From Chthonomonas sp. UBA6659 (lineage in GTDB: Bacteria; Armatimonadota; Fimbriimonadia; Fimbriimonadales; Fimbriimonadaceae): a DNA stretch of 9,133 bases. The DNA lies in contig DKKT01000071.1 in assembly GCA_002455425.1 (NCBI GenBank), forward strand, positions 113,768 to 122,900. Direction: 5' to 3'. The notes under the pieces are model-generated. The model had not been told where the DNA came from, did not search any database, and worked only from the letters and a program-made list of their open reading frames with translations. The position numbers and the translations under genes are program-made. This document shows, one piece after another, positions 1 to 5,350 of this stretch (positions are counted from its first letter, which is position 1; every line of letters begins with the position of its first letter).

Positions 1-11
1 GCAGCCCTGGA

Positions 12-36
12 ACCTCTCCGCCTCAGGGGGAGAGGT
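12..36. repeat. Inverted repeat / hairpin upstream of pyrH
   Basis: ACCTCTCC (12-19) pairs perfectly with GGAGAGGT (29-36) around a 9-base loop. There is no T-run after it, so it is a poor intrinsic terminator by itself. The wording CCTCTCC...GGGGGAGAGG followed by a GGTGAG-like tail resembles a family of dispersed intergenic repeats seen in many GC-rich bacterial genomes; that likeness is from memory. It may be the end of the upstream transcription unit, a dispersed repeat, or an RNA structure in a tsf-pyrH spacer. The rest of 1-138 has no supported gene. Confidence 0.55.
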
Positions 37-121
37 CGGTGAGAGACGCGAATCGGTGAGGTGGTCCGGCCACGAGGTCAAAAACCTCTTCGGCCTTGGG
101 CGTCGGAGGCAGGGGCGGGTG

Positions 122-127
122 TATCAT
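122..127 (+). promoter_or_regulatory. Possible -10 box (TATCAT) before pyrH
   Basis: TATCAT at 122-127 fits the TAnnnT form of a -10 hexamer and ends 11 bases before the pyrH ATG. The best -35-like hexamer, TTGGGC at 96-101, is 20 bases away, which is too far. No Shine-Dalgarno sequence lies in the usual place between the box and the ATG. If the box is real, the transcript would be leaderless or nearly so. Read-through from an upstream tsf-type gene is the alternative. Confidence 0.3.
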
Positions 128-138
128 CCCGTCGGCCC

Positions 139-870
139 ATGAATGCGATCCAGCGCGCCTACGACCGTGTCCTCCTCAAGATCAGTGGCGAAGCTCTCGC
201 CGGACCCGATGGGTCTGGTCTTGACGCCGCCACGATCAACTACATCGCCGGCGAGATCGCGTCGGTCCATCACCTGGGGGTGCAGACGACGGTCGTGGTC
301 GGGGGCGGAAACTTCGTTCGAGGCGAAGTGTTCAGCGAGCAGGGGGACATCGACCGGACCGTAGCCGACCAGATGGGGATGCTCGCGACGATCATGAACG
401 CGCTCGCCCTCCAAGCCGCGGTCGAGAAGCTGGGAATCCAAACGAGGGTTCAGAGCGCGATCAATGTCTCGGAGGTTGCCGAGCCGTTCATCCGGCGTCG
501 GGCGATCCGCCACTTGGAGAAGGGCCGGGTCGTCGTCTTCGGCGGTGGGACCGGAAACCCCTACTTCACCACCGACACCGCGGCAGTGCTCCGTGCGCTG
601 GAGATCGAAGCCGACGTCCTCCTGAAGGCGACGAAGGTCGACGGGGTCTACGATAAGGACCCGAAGAAGCACAGCGACGCGGTCCGCTATGAGCGAGTGA
701 CCTTCTCGGAAGCGATCGCGAAGCGCCTTGCGGTCATGGACCAGACGGCGTTTACGATGTGCCGTGAGCACAAGTTGCCGGTCATCGTGTTAGACTTGCA
801 CCATGAGGGGGCGATGAAGCGCGCCGTACAGGGCGAGAGCGGCGTCGGCACCCTCGTTGGAGGAGATTAG
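139..870 (+). CDS. pyrH: Uridylate kinase (UMP kinase)
   Basis: Phosphorylates UMP to UDP with ATP in the cytoplasm, feeding pyrimidine nucleotide synthesis; the bacterial enzyme is a hexamer of the amino-acid-kinase fold. The 243-residue product matches the family length of about 240. Visible family marks are KISGEAL (14-20), the glycine loop GGGNF (55-59), the R73-D77-N87 stretch with DQMGMLAT, and GGGTGNPYFTTDT (135-147) followed by KATKVDGVYDKDP near 163-175. The ATG at 139 is chosen because it gives the family-length N-terminus. An in-frame GTG at 61 would add 26 low-complexity residues unlike the family. No clear Shine-Dalgarno precedes 139. The gene ends one base before the frr ATG, so the two are almost certainly cotranscribed. 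Regulation by GTP and UTP is known for the family and cannot be read from sequence here. Confidence 0.97.
   Translation: MNAIQRAYDRVLLKISGEALAGPDGSGLDAATINYIAGEIASVHHLGVQTTVVVGGGNFVRGEVFSEQGDIDRTVADQMGMLATIMNALALQAAVEKLGIQTRVQSAINVSEVAEPFIRRRAIRHLEKGRVVVFGGGTGNPYFTTDTAAVLRALEIEADVLLKATKVDGVYDKDPKKHSDAVRYERVTFSEAIAKRLAVMDQTAFTMCREHKLPVIVLDLHHEGAMKRAVQGESGVGTLVGGD
859..865 (+). promoter_or_regulatory. Ribosome binding site of frr
   Basis: GGAGGAG lies inside the last codons of pyrH, six bases before the ATG at 872. It decides the frr start against the overlapping in-frame TTG at 857, which would add five residues (MEEIR) and place the Shine-Dalgarno inside the coding sequence. Confidence 0.85.
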
Positions 871-871
871 G

Positions 872-1429
872 ATGGTTGAGGATATTCTCGCTGATGCCGA
901 TAAGCGGATGAAGCATGCCGTCGAGGCGATGGTCCACGACTTTTCGACGTACCGTACCGGCCGGGCCAACCCGATCGTGCTCGAGCGGGTCCACGTCGAC
1001 TACTACGGCACCGATACGCCGGTGAACCAAATGGCCAACATCAGCGTCCCCGAGCCACGGCAGCTCCTGATCACGCCTTACGATAAGTCGATGGTGGCGG
1101 CCATCGAGAAGGCGATCATGAAGAGCGACCTGGGGATCAACCCTTCGAACGACGGGGTCGCGATCCGGTTGAACTTCCCTCAGATGACCGAGGATCGGCG
1201 CAAGGAACTCGTCAAGCAGGTGAACGCGAGGACGGAGAACGCTTGCGTCGCGATCCGGAACGTGCGACGAGACGCGAACGAGCACCTCAAGAAGGCGATG
1301 AAGGACAAGGAGATCGGCGAGGACGACGAGCGCTCGTTCGAGGCGAAGATCCAGAAGATGACGGACAAGTACATCGCCGAGTGCCACGACCTTCAGAAGA
1401 AGAAGGACGCGGAACTGATGGAGGTCTGA
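872..1429 (+). CDS. frr: Ribosome recycling factor
   Basis: With EF-G it splits the post-termination ribosome into subunits after release of the peptide. The 185-residue product is exactly the usual family length. The sequence shows the N-terminal helix with YRTGRANP (27-34), the beta domain with YYGTDTPVNQMANISVPEPRQL (about 44-65), and the long C-terminal helices carrying AIRNVRRDAN (127-136), where R129 and R132 fall at the family's known ribosome-contact arginines. The end ELMEV resembles the normal C-terminus. The start is fixed by a strong GGAGGAG six bases upstream. The ATG begins one base after the pyrH stop, so translational coupling is likely. The gene appears intact and ordinary in codon use. 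Confidence 0.98.
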   Translation: MVEDILADADKRMKHAVEAMVHDFSTYRTGRANPIVLERVHVDYYGTDTPVNQMANISVPEPRQLLITPYDKSMVAAIEKAIMKSDLGINPSNDGVAIRLNFPQMTEDRRKELVKQVNARTENACVAIRNVRRDANEHLKKAMKDKEIGEDDERSFEAKIQKMTDKYIAECHDLQKKKDAELMEV

Positions 1430-1490
1430 GCGAGTTCCCCGATGTTTGGCGCTGGGACTTTCGGCCCAGGGCCACAAGGCGCAGGCGGCG

Positions 1491-1504
1491 TATCCTGGGT
1501 GAGG
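1491..1504 (+). promoter_or_regulatory. -10-like TATCCT and GGGTGAGG ribosome binding site
   Basis: In the 80-base gap after frr, TATCCT (1491-1496) fits a TAnnnT -10 box and is followed directly by GGGTGAGG (1497-1504), five bases before the ATG at 1510. The Shine-Dalgarno is credible. The promoter reading is tentative because no -35 hexamer stands at 16-18 bases. A small hairpin, CTGGG 1452-1456 with CCCAG 1465-1469, lies upstream without a T-run, so it is at best a weak frr terminator. Confidence 0.4.
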
Positions 1505-1509
1505 ACCGC

Positions 1510-1848
1510 ATGACGACTTGGATGCTGACGCTGACCCTCTTTCTCGGAGGGATGATGATCGCCCTGATCGGGTTCCCCTTGGCGCTTGGGCGGGTCAGGC
1601 GAAACAGCATCTACGGATTCCGGACCTCCAAGACCCTCAGCAGCGATCGGGCCTGGTACCTGGGCAACCGGCATAGTGGTCGCGGCATGATCGTCGCGGG
1701 CGGCATCGCGATGCTCGCAGCGCTGCCGTTTGGCCTCGTCGCCCCGTGGCTCCCGGGCACGACCGCAGCCTGGTTGATGGGGCTCCTCCTGATCGGACCC
1801 CTGCTCTTTTCCCTCTACTCGACCCTGAAGTATCTTCGCCGGTTCTAG
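1510..1848 (+). CDS. SdpI/YhfL-like small membrane protein
   Basis: A 112-residue integral membrane protein. Three hydrophobic segments are visible at about residues 5-26, 60-80 and 85-105, with a basic patch RVRRN at 28-32. The stretch YGFRTSKTLSSDRAWYLGNR (35-54), with G, RT, TL and W spaced this way, matches the conserved loop of the SdpI family. The best-known member, Bacillus subtilis SdpI, gives immunity to the SdpC toxin and helps sequester a repressor. Most homologs, including short YhfL-type ones, have no known partner. No sdpABC-like toxin genes or ArsR-type repressor are nearby, so an immunity role is not supported here. The ATG at 1510 is favoured by GGGTGAGG five bases upstream and by the hydrophobic start. 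Longer in-frame extensions run inside frr in another frame. It shares a terminator with rpmE2. Confidence 0.75.
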   Translation: MTTWMLTLTLFLGGMMIALIGFPLALGRVRRNSIYGFRTSKTLSSDRAWYLGNRHSGRGMIVAGGIAMLAALPFGLVAPWLPGTTAAWLMGLLLIGPLLFSLYSTLKYLRRF

Positions 1849-1856
1849 ACCCCCCG

Positions 1857-1906
1857 AAGAACGCACAAGGGTGGCGGACTATAGTCCGCCACCCTTGTGC
1901 GTTCTT
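1857..1906. terminator. 50-bp perfect palindrome, bidirectional terminator
   Basis: Two 25-base arms, 1857-1881 and 1882-1906, are exact reverse complements with no spacer, centred on CTA|TAG. The GC-rich core GGGTGGCGG pairs with CCGCCACCC. The outer ends are AAGAA and TTCTT, so either transcript ends in a U-rich tail (UUCUU) after a very stable hairpin. It starts 8 bases after the stop of the SdpI-like gene and ends 12 bases before the stop of the convergent rpmE2. It can therefore end transcription from both sides. Confidence 0.9.
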
Positions 1907-1918
1907 GGAGGAGAAGGG

Positions 1919-2167
1919 CTACTTCTTGCCGGTCTGATTCGCGTAGCGGCGCATGAACTTCTCGACCCGGCCCGCGCTGTCGATGATCTTCTTCTGGCCG
2001 GTGTAGAACGGATGAGAGAACGCGCTGATTTCGACGTTGACGACGTAGTGCTCGACTCCGTCGACGGTCCGCGTCTCGGCGGTCTTCAGGGTCGAAATGC
2101 CGGTCCAAGTGTGATCGCCGTCCACGAACAGCACGGGATACGTCGGGGGATGGATGCCTTGCTTCAT
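1919..2167 (-). CDS. rpmE2: Ribosomal protein L31, type B (zinc-free)
   Basis: A component of the large ribosomal subunit that bridges to the small subunit. The 82-residue product begins MKQGIHPPTYPVLFVDGDH and ends with SHPFYTG (about 51-57) and GRVEKFMRRYA (about 66-76), the L31 signature. It contains no cysteine. Type-A L31 carries zinc-binding cysteines, so this is the longer, zinc-free type B. In many bacteria type B replaces type A during zinc starvation under Zur control. No recognisable Zur palindrome was seen, so this copy may be the constitutive one. The ATG at 2167 is preferred over an in-frame ATG at 2194 because it gives the conserved MK-x-x-IHP start and has GAGG (complement of 2175-2178) seven bases upstream. 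Confidence 0.95.
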   Translation of the reverse strand: MKQGIHPPTYPVLFVDGDHTWTGISTLKTAETRTVDGVEHYVVNVEISAFSHPFYTGQKKIIDSAGRVEKFMRRYANQTGKK

Positions 2168-2211
2168 CTTGAAACCTCGTCGCCCGAACTCCAAGTCCGA
2201 ACGGAATCCCC

Positions 2212-2241
2212 ATTATGGCACGTTCCCAAGGGCCTCGTCCA
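2212..2241 (-). promoter_or_regulatory. Extended -10 promoter of rpmE2
   Basis: On the minus strand, TGCCATAAT (complement of 2212-2220) is an extended -10 element: TG, one base, then CATAAT. Eighteen bases upstream is TGGACG (complement of 2236-2241), four of six matches to TTGACA. The -10 box is about 45 bases before the rpmE2 ATG, leaving room for a short leader with a normal Shine-Dalgarno. The inverted repeat at 2244-2266 abuts the -35 side, so a protein bound there could control this promoter. Confidence 0.55.
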
Positions 2242-2243
2242 GG

Positions 2244-2266
2244 CTCCCGGCTCGTTGCGCCGGGAG
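2244..2266. repeat. Inverted repeat in divergent rpmE2/sigma control region
   Basis: CTCCCGGC (2244-2251) and GCCGGGAG (2259-2266) are perfect 8-base arms around a 7-base spacer. No T-run follows on either strand, so a terminator role is unlikely. Its two-fold symmetry and position, two bases beyond the rpmE2 -35 and about 170 bases upstream of the predicted start from the sigma-54-like promoter, suit a dimeric regulator. It could be an operator for rpmE2 or an upstream activator site for the sigma gene. The rest of 2168-2466 also holds a CATAAT box at 2339-2344 on the plus strand without a fitting -35, and no further gene. Confidence 0.5.
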
Positions 2267-2399
2267 AAATGATGGGTTTCCGTACCGATTGTGGGTGAAA
2301 ACTTGAACGGAACCCCGCACGGCCGCGTCGGAACGAAACATAATAGGAACGGATCTCGTCGTACAGGGAAGCACGGCGCATCGTGGCAGGATAGGTCCT

Positions 2400-2415
2400 T
2401 TGGCATGAAGCTTGC
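2400..2415 (+). promoter_or_regulatory. Candidate sigma-54 (RpoN) -24/-12 promoter
   Basis: TTGGCATGAAGCTTGC matches the sigma-54 consensus YTGGCACG-N4-TTGC at every specified base except C to T in the -24 half; the final W is G. The invariant GG (2402-2403) and GC (2414-2415) are separated by exactly 10 bases, as sigma-54 requires. Transcription would start near 2427, about 40 bases before the sigma-factor ATG at 2467. If correct, the gene needs RpoN and an AAA+ enhancer-binding activator. Neither is in this window. Confidence 0.5.
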
Positions 2416-2466
2416 GGGACTGGCGGGTTTGGAGCGTTCTTAAGCAAGGACCCCGGAATCCGATTC

Positions 2467-3342
2467 ATGTCACAGGCAACACACATGCAGTACGACTGGA
2501 CCGAGCAAGAGGAATCGTTACCGAGCTATCTGAGCCGGCTCACGCAGGCTCCGTTGCTGACCTCGGACGAGGAGGTCGTGCTGACACGCGCCGCTCAGAC
2601 CGGCGACGCCAAGGCGCGCCAGCGGCTCGTCGAGTCGAACATGCGACTCGTGATTAATATCGCCAAGTCGTACCGTTCCCGGGCGATCCCGATCGAGGAC
2701 CTGATCCAAGAAGGAGCGATCGGACTCATGCATGCGGTCGAGCGCTTCGATCCTGAAAAGGGCTTCCGATTCTCGACCTACGCCACCCATTGGATCAAGC
2801 AATCGATCGGGCGCGCACTCGACAACAAAGCCAAGGCGATCCGGATCCCCGCTCACATCTCCCAATCGCTTCGCAAGATCGAGCGCGAACGGGCTCGGTT
2901 GGTCCGTGAACTCGGGCGGGAACCTTCCGCGGAGCAGGTCGCGGCCGCGATGGGGATCAGCACCAAGCGCCTCGTAGCGCTCCTCCAAGCTTCGCAAGAC
3001 ATGCTCAGCCTCGACGCCAAAGTCGGGGACGGCGACAATGCGACCCTCGCGAACGTGATCAAAGACGACTCCGTCGGCAATCCCGAAACGGAATGTCTGA
3101 GCGGAGAGATGGCGGAGGAGCTTCAGCACATCCTCATGGAGCTGAACGATCGCGAGCGTCGCGTCATGACTTACCGCCTCAAGATGACGAACGAAGGCGA
3201 GGACGCCGCCGACATCCGCGACGAACTCGTCAAGGAACTGCAGCTCTCCCGGGAGCGGATCCGCCAGATCGAGCTTCAAGCGATCAAAAAGCTCCGCGCG
3301 GTCGCACAGCAGCGCCGCCTCCGAGAACTGCTCAGCGGGTAG
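2467..3342 (+). CDS. Sigma-70 family (group 2-like) RNA polymerase sigma factor
   Basis: Directs RNA polymerase to a promoter subset. The 291-residue product lacks region 1.1, as in non-essential group 2 or heat-shock-type sigmas. Regions in order: 1.2 (about 17-45), 2.1-2.4 (about 50-130, with VESNMRLVINIA, DLIQEGAIGLM and FRFSTYATHWIKQ), 3 (131-205, with MLSLDAKVGDGD near the sigma finger) and 4 (about 215-285, with SRERIRQIEL and KKLR). The -35 recognition helix RERIRQIE is intact. However, the -10 helix has H108-W109 where primary sigmas have WW, and G115 where RpoD has T440. Region 4.1-4.2 replaces the usual TLEEVG with DIRDELV and has about three extra residues. HW is also seen in RpoH. 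The ATG at 2467 has only GGAA eight bases upstream; an in-frame ATG at 2485 is possible. It is preceded by a sigma-54-like promoter. Confidence 0.92.
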   Translation: MSQATHMQYDWTEQEESLPSYLSRLTQAPLLTSDEEVVLTRAAQTGDAKARQRLVESNMRLVINIAKSYRSRAIPIEDLIQEGAIGLMHAVERFDPEKGFRFSTYATHWIKQSIGRALDNKAKAIRIPAHISQSLRKIERERARLVRELGREPSAEQVAAAMGISTKRLVALLQASQDMLSLDAKVGDGDNATLANVIKDDSVGNPETECLSGEMAEELQHILMELNDRERRVMTYRLKMTNEGEDAADIRDELVKELQLSRERIRQIELQAIKKLRAVAQQRRLRELLSG

Positions 3343-3362
3343 ATCGCCGCATCGTCACGAAC

Positions 3363-3403
3363 TTGACTCCAATCCTCAGCCTAATCCGTCCTTGATTCGA
3401 GGA
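3363..3403 (+). promoter_or_regulatory. Spacer with GAGGA ribosome binding site and lone -35-like box
   Basis: The 68-base gap between the sigma gene and the regulator holds TTGACT (3363-3368), a good -35 hexamer, but no convincing -10 at 16-18 bases. It also holds GAGGA (3399-3403), seven bases before the ATG at 3411, which fixes that start. No terminator hairpin was found, so read-through from the sigma gene is plausible. Confidence 0.4.
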
Positions 3404-3410
3404 CATTCGA

Positions 3411-4832
3411 ATGTGTCGGGAACAGGATGTAACCCAGCGACTCATCGCTCGCTTTGAGGGCGGCTTTCGGTTGTGCGGCGACGACTTCGAGTTGAAGTCA
3501 ACCAAGAAGAAGGTTACGTCACTGCTCGCCTATGTCGTGCATTCCCAAGACGAAGGCGTGGCGAGAACCCGCCTCATTCACAACTTCTGGCCAGACTCTC
3601 CGCCGATGCAGGGGCGGACATCCCTCCGGCAAGCCCTCACCACGATTCGACGCGAGTTCGGTGCCGACGTGCTTGTGACAGATTCGCAGCGCGTCTTGCG
3701 CAACCCAGATCGAATCGAAATCGATCAAAGCGAGGCCTGGACCGTCGAGGGTTTCATGCGGGGCACCAACGATCGCTGGGTGCGCGATGTCCGGCAGCTT
3801 CTTTCCGCCGACACCTCGGGCCGCGTCCAGCCGCTCACCGCTTCGGTACCGGCGACCGCGGCCGACGCCGCGACCCGGTGGATTCGTTACGCATCTTCGG
3901 TCGACCCCAAGGCTGGGGCGGAGATAGCGCTCGCCAGCGGCGGAGCGCTCCGTCAGCTCAGATCCGACGAAGCCGTGGATATTCTCATCCCGCTCGAGGT
4001 CGGCGGACTCGACCCTGCCAAAGAGATCCGGCTCTTGCTTCTCATCAGTTGTGTGTACTTGGACCGTGGGCAATCGACCCTCGCTGCCGAGTACGGCCAC
4101 CAGGCGTACGTGCTCGCTGAGCGCGAGGGCTTGAAGGCTCTGATGGGGACGAGTGCGGAGCGCGAAACGCTGGCATATCTCGAGGTCGGAGACCTCGCCT
4201 CAGCGCGCGACGCGATCACGCGAATGAAGGACCGATGCGGTGGAGCATGCACCGAGTTTGCCGAGGCGCTTTTCTGGATCCAAGCCGAAGACCTCGATCG
4301 GGGGGGCCGATGCTTACGCCGAGCACGCTCGATGGCGCTCGACGAAGGGAAACCGTTCAAGGCTCAGATGGCTCTGCTCAATTGGGCCGATGCAAATCCG
4401 CGCGCCGACATCGGTCTGCTCCAGGAGCAGTACGACGCGATCCCCTGCGAAGATTGGCCGTGGTCGCAGATCGGACGCATGATGATGCAGTCGCTGGAGG
4501 CGCGACGATCGGGTCGCGCCCAAGACGCGTTTGACGCGCTCGATTTGAGTTGGCGCGGCTTTGCCGGCCAGCAGAAGTACCGAATCAGCATTTCGATCCT
4601 GAGCCACTTCCTCGACTCGGCCGACGCGAGCGGTGACGCCGCGATGACGGCTCGCGTCGCGGGTGCGATCATCGGCCTGAGGGATGGTGAGCGCGTCCCC
4701 CTCAGCCGCGCACAACGAAGGTCGATCGATCGAATCGGTCAGATCCTCCGGGACCGCTTCACCGAGGAAGACCTTCGCAAACGTTTGATCGATGGATCGC
4801 GAGCGGCGGCCTCCGGAGCGAGCCTGCTGTAG
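3411..4832 (+). CDS. SARP-like transcriptional regulator (winged helix plus helical C-terminus)
   Basis: Probable DNA-binding regulator of 473 residues. The N-terminal part (about 13-105) has the OmpR/PhoB-type winged-helix layout used by SARP and related proteins: a beta-rich start FEGGFRLCGDDFEL, then KKKVTSLLAYVV, then RTRLIHNFWPD with SLRQALTTIRREFG, then a wing ending RNPDRIEID. Residues 110-190 do not clearly form a standard BTAD domain. From about 200 to 450 it is alpha-helical with TPR-like paired helices (for example RLLLLISCVYLDRGQSTLAAEYGHQA, described here as positions 207-232). There is no receiver, ATPase or membrane segment, so the signal it senses is unknown; TPR-like regions usually bind a protein or peptide. 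The ATG at 3411 has GAGGA seven bases upstream. It follows the sigma gene by 68 bases and may be cotranscribed. Function beyond DNA binding is inference. Confidence 0.75.
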   Translation: MCREQDVTQRLIARFEGGFRLCGDDFELKSTKKKVTSLLAYVVHSQDEGVARTRLIHNFWPDSPPMQGRTSLRQALTTIRREFGADVLVTDSQRVLRNPDRIEIDQSEAWTVEGFMRGTNDRWVRDVRQLLSADTSGRVQPLTASVPATAADAATRWIRYASSVDPKAGAEIALASGGALRQLRSDEAVDILIPLEVGGLDPAKEIRLLLLISCVYLDRGQSTLAAEYGHQAYVLAEREGLKALMGTSAERETLAYLEVGDLASARDAITRMKDRCGGACTEFAEALFWIQAEDLDRGGRCLRRARSMALDEGKPFKAQMALLNWADANPRADIGLLQEQYDAIPCEDWPWSQIGRMMMQSLEARRSGRAQDAFDALDLSWRGFAGQQKYRISISILSHFLDSADASGDAAMTARVAGAIIGLRDGERVPLSRAQRRSIDRIGQILRDRFTEEDLRKRLIDGSRAAASGASLL

Positions 4833-4871
4833 ACTGCCGTCTCCGGCCTGGTTCAATGCTCGTCCTGGAAC

Positions 4872-5327
4872 TCATCGTTTCACTCGATGTCTGCCTCCGC
4901 CCAGCTGTTCGTAATCTCCGATGAGGCGATCCAATAGCAGGGCGCGAAGCTCGGTCAGGCTCAGCGTTTTGCCTTCGAAAGTGTACGATTGCGTCTCGCC
5001 TCGCTGAACCGCACCGTCGATCGCGTCGATGAGTGACGCGAGCCCTTGAAGTTCGATCGCGTCCCGATGCTCCTTTTGGGCATGGGCTATCTCGGTGAGG
5101 GAAGCACGCACTTCCCGACCTTGGAACCAAAGCGCCAGGAACGCCGCAACCAAAGTCAGTCCGGAGAAGACCGCGTCGGCCACCCCGAACATGTCGCCAT
5201 ACTCGCCGCCATGCTTCGGGCTCGGGAACACACGAAGCATCACGGTATGGGTGCCGACCAGAACGATCGCAACGAAGATCAGGCAGGCAATGGCCCAGAG
5301 GATCACCGACCGAGTCATTTTCGACAT
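4872..5327 (-). CDS. Two-TM membrane protein of unknown function, downstream of mfd
   Basis: The product has 151 residues from the ATG at 5327; a TTG one codon earlier and an ATG at 5318 are alternatives. Weak GGA lies upstream. A first membrane helix spans about 7-31. A short outside segment ends in EYGDMFGVADAVFSGL (42-57), leading into a second helix at about 52-69. WFQGREVRASLTEIAHAQKE (67-86) then starts a charged, probably cytoplasmic coiled helix, followed by a helical tail. The arrangement GDxFG...FSGL...helix...Q-x-x-E-V plus coiled coil recurs in many small bacterial proteins of unknown function, some labelled putative abortive-infection proteins; this is from memory and no function is claimed. 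The gene begins 23 bases after the mfd stop with no terminator between, so it is likely in the mfd transcript. It converges on the SARP-like gene, 39 bases away, with no clear hairpin in that gap. Confidence 0.65.
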   Translation of the reverse strand: MSKMTRSVILWAIACLIFVAIVLVGTHTVMLRVFPSPKHGGEYGDMFGVADAVFSGLTLVAAFLALWFQGREVRASLTEIAHAQKEHRDAIELQGLASLIDAIDGAVQRGETQSYTFEGKTLSLTELRALLLDRLIGDYEQLGGGRHRVKR

Positions 5328-5350
5328 CAATGTCCAGACGGGCCTTGACC

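Noticed and set aside
61..138. GTG-started N-terminal extension of pyrH
   Set aside because: The added 26 residues are low-complexity and absent from UMP kinases; the ATG at 139 gives the standard length.
124..771. Minus-strand open frame antisense to pyrH
   Set aside because: Covered by the clear pyrH coding sequence; the protein is rich in R, D, L and H with no family likeness.
2309..2350. Three GGAAC motifs (2309, 2330, 2346), possible ECF-type -35 boxes
   Set aside because: None has a CGTC- or GTC-type -10 at 16-18 bases, and the spacings of 21 and 16 are irregular; probably chance.
2405..2443. Short frame MKLAGLAGLERS upstream of the sigma gene, possible leader peptide
   Set aside because: Only 12 codons, with no convincing Shine-Dalgarno, and its start overlaps the sigma-54-like promoter, so it would lie upstream of the predicted transcript start.
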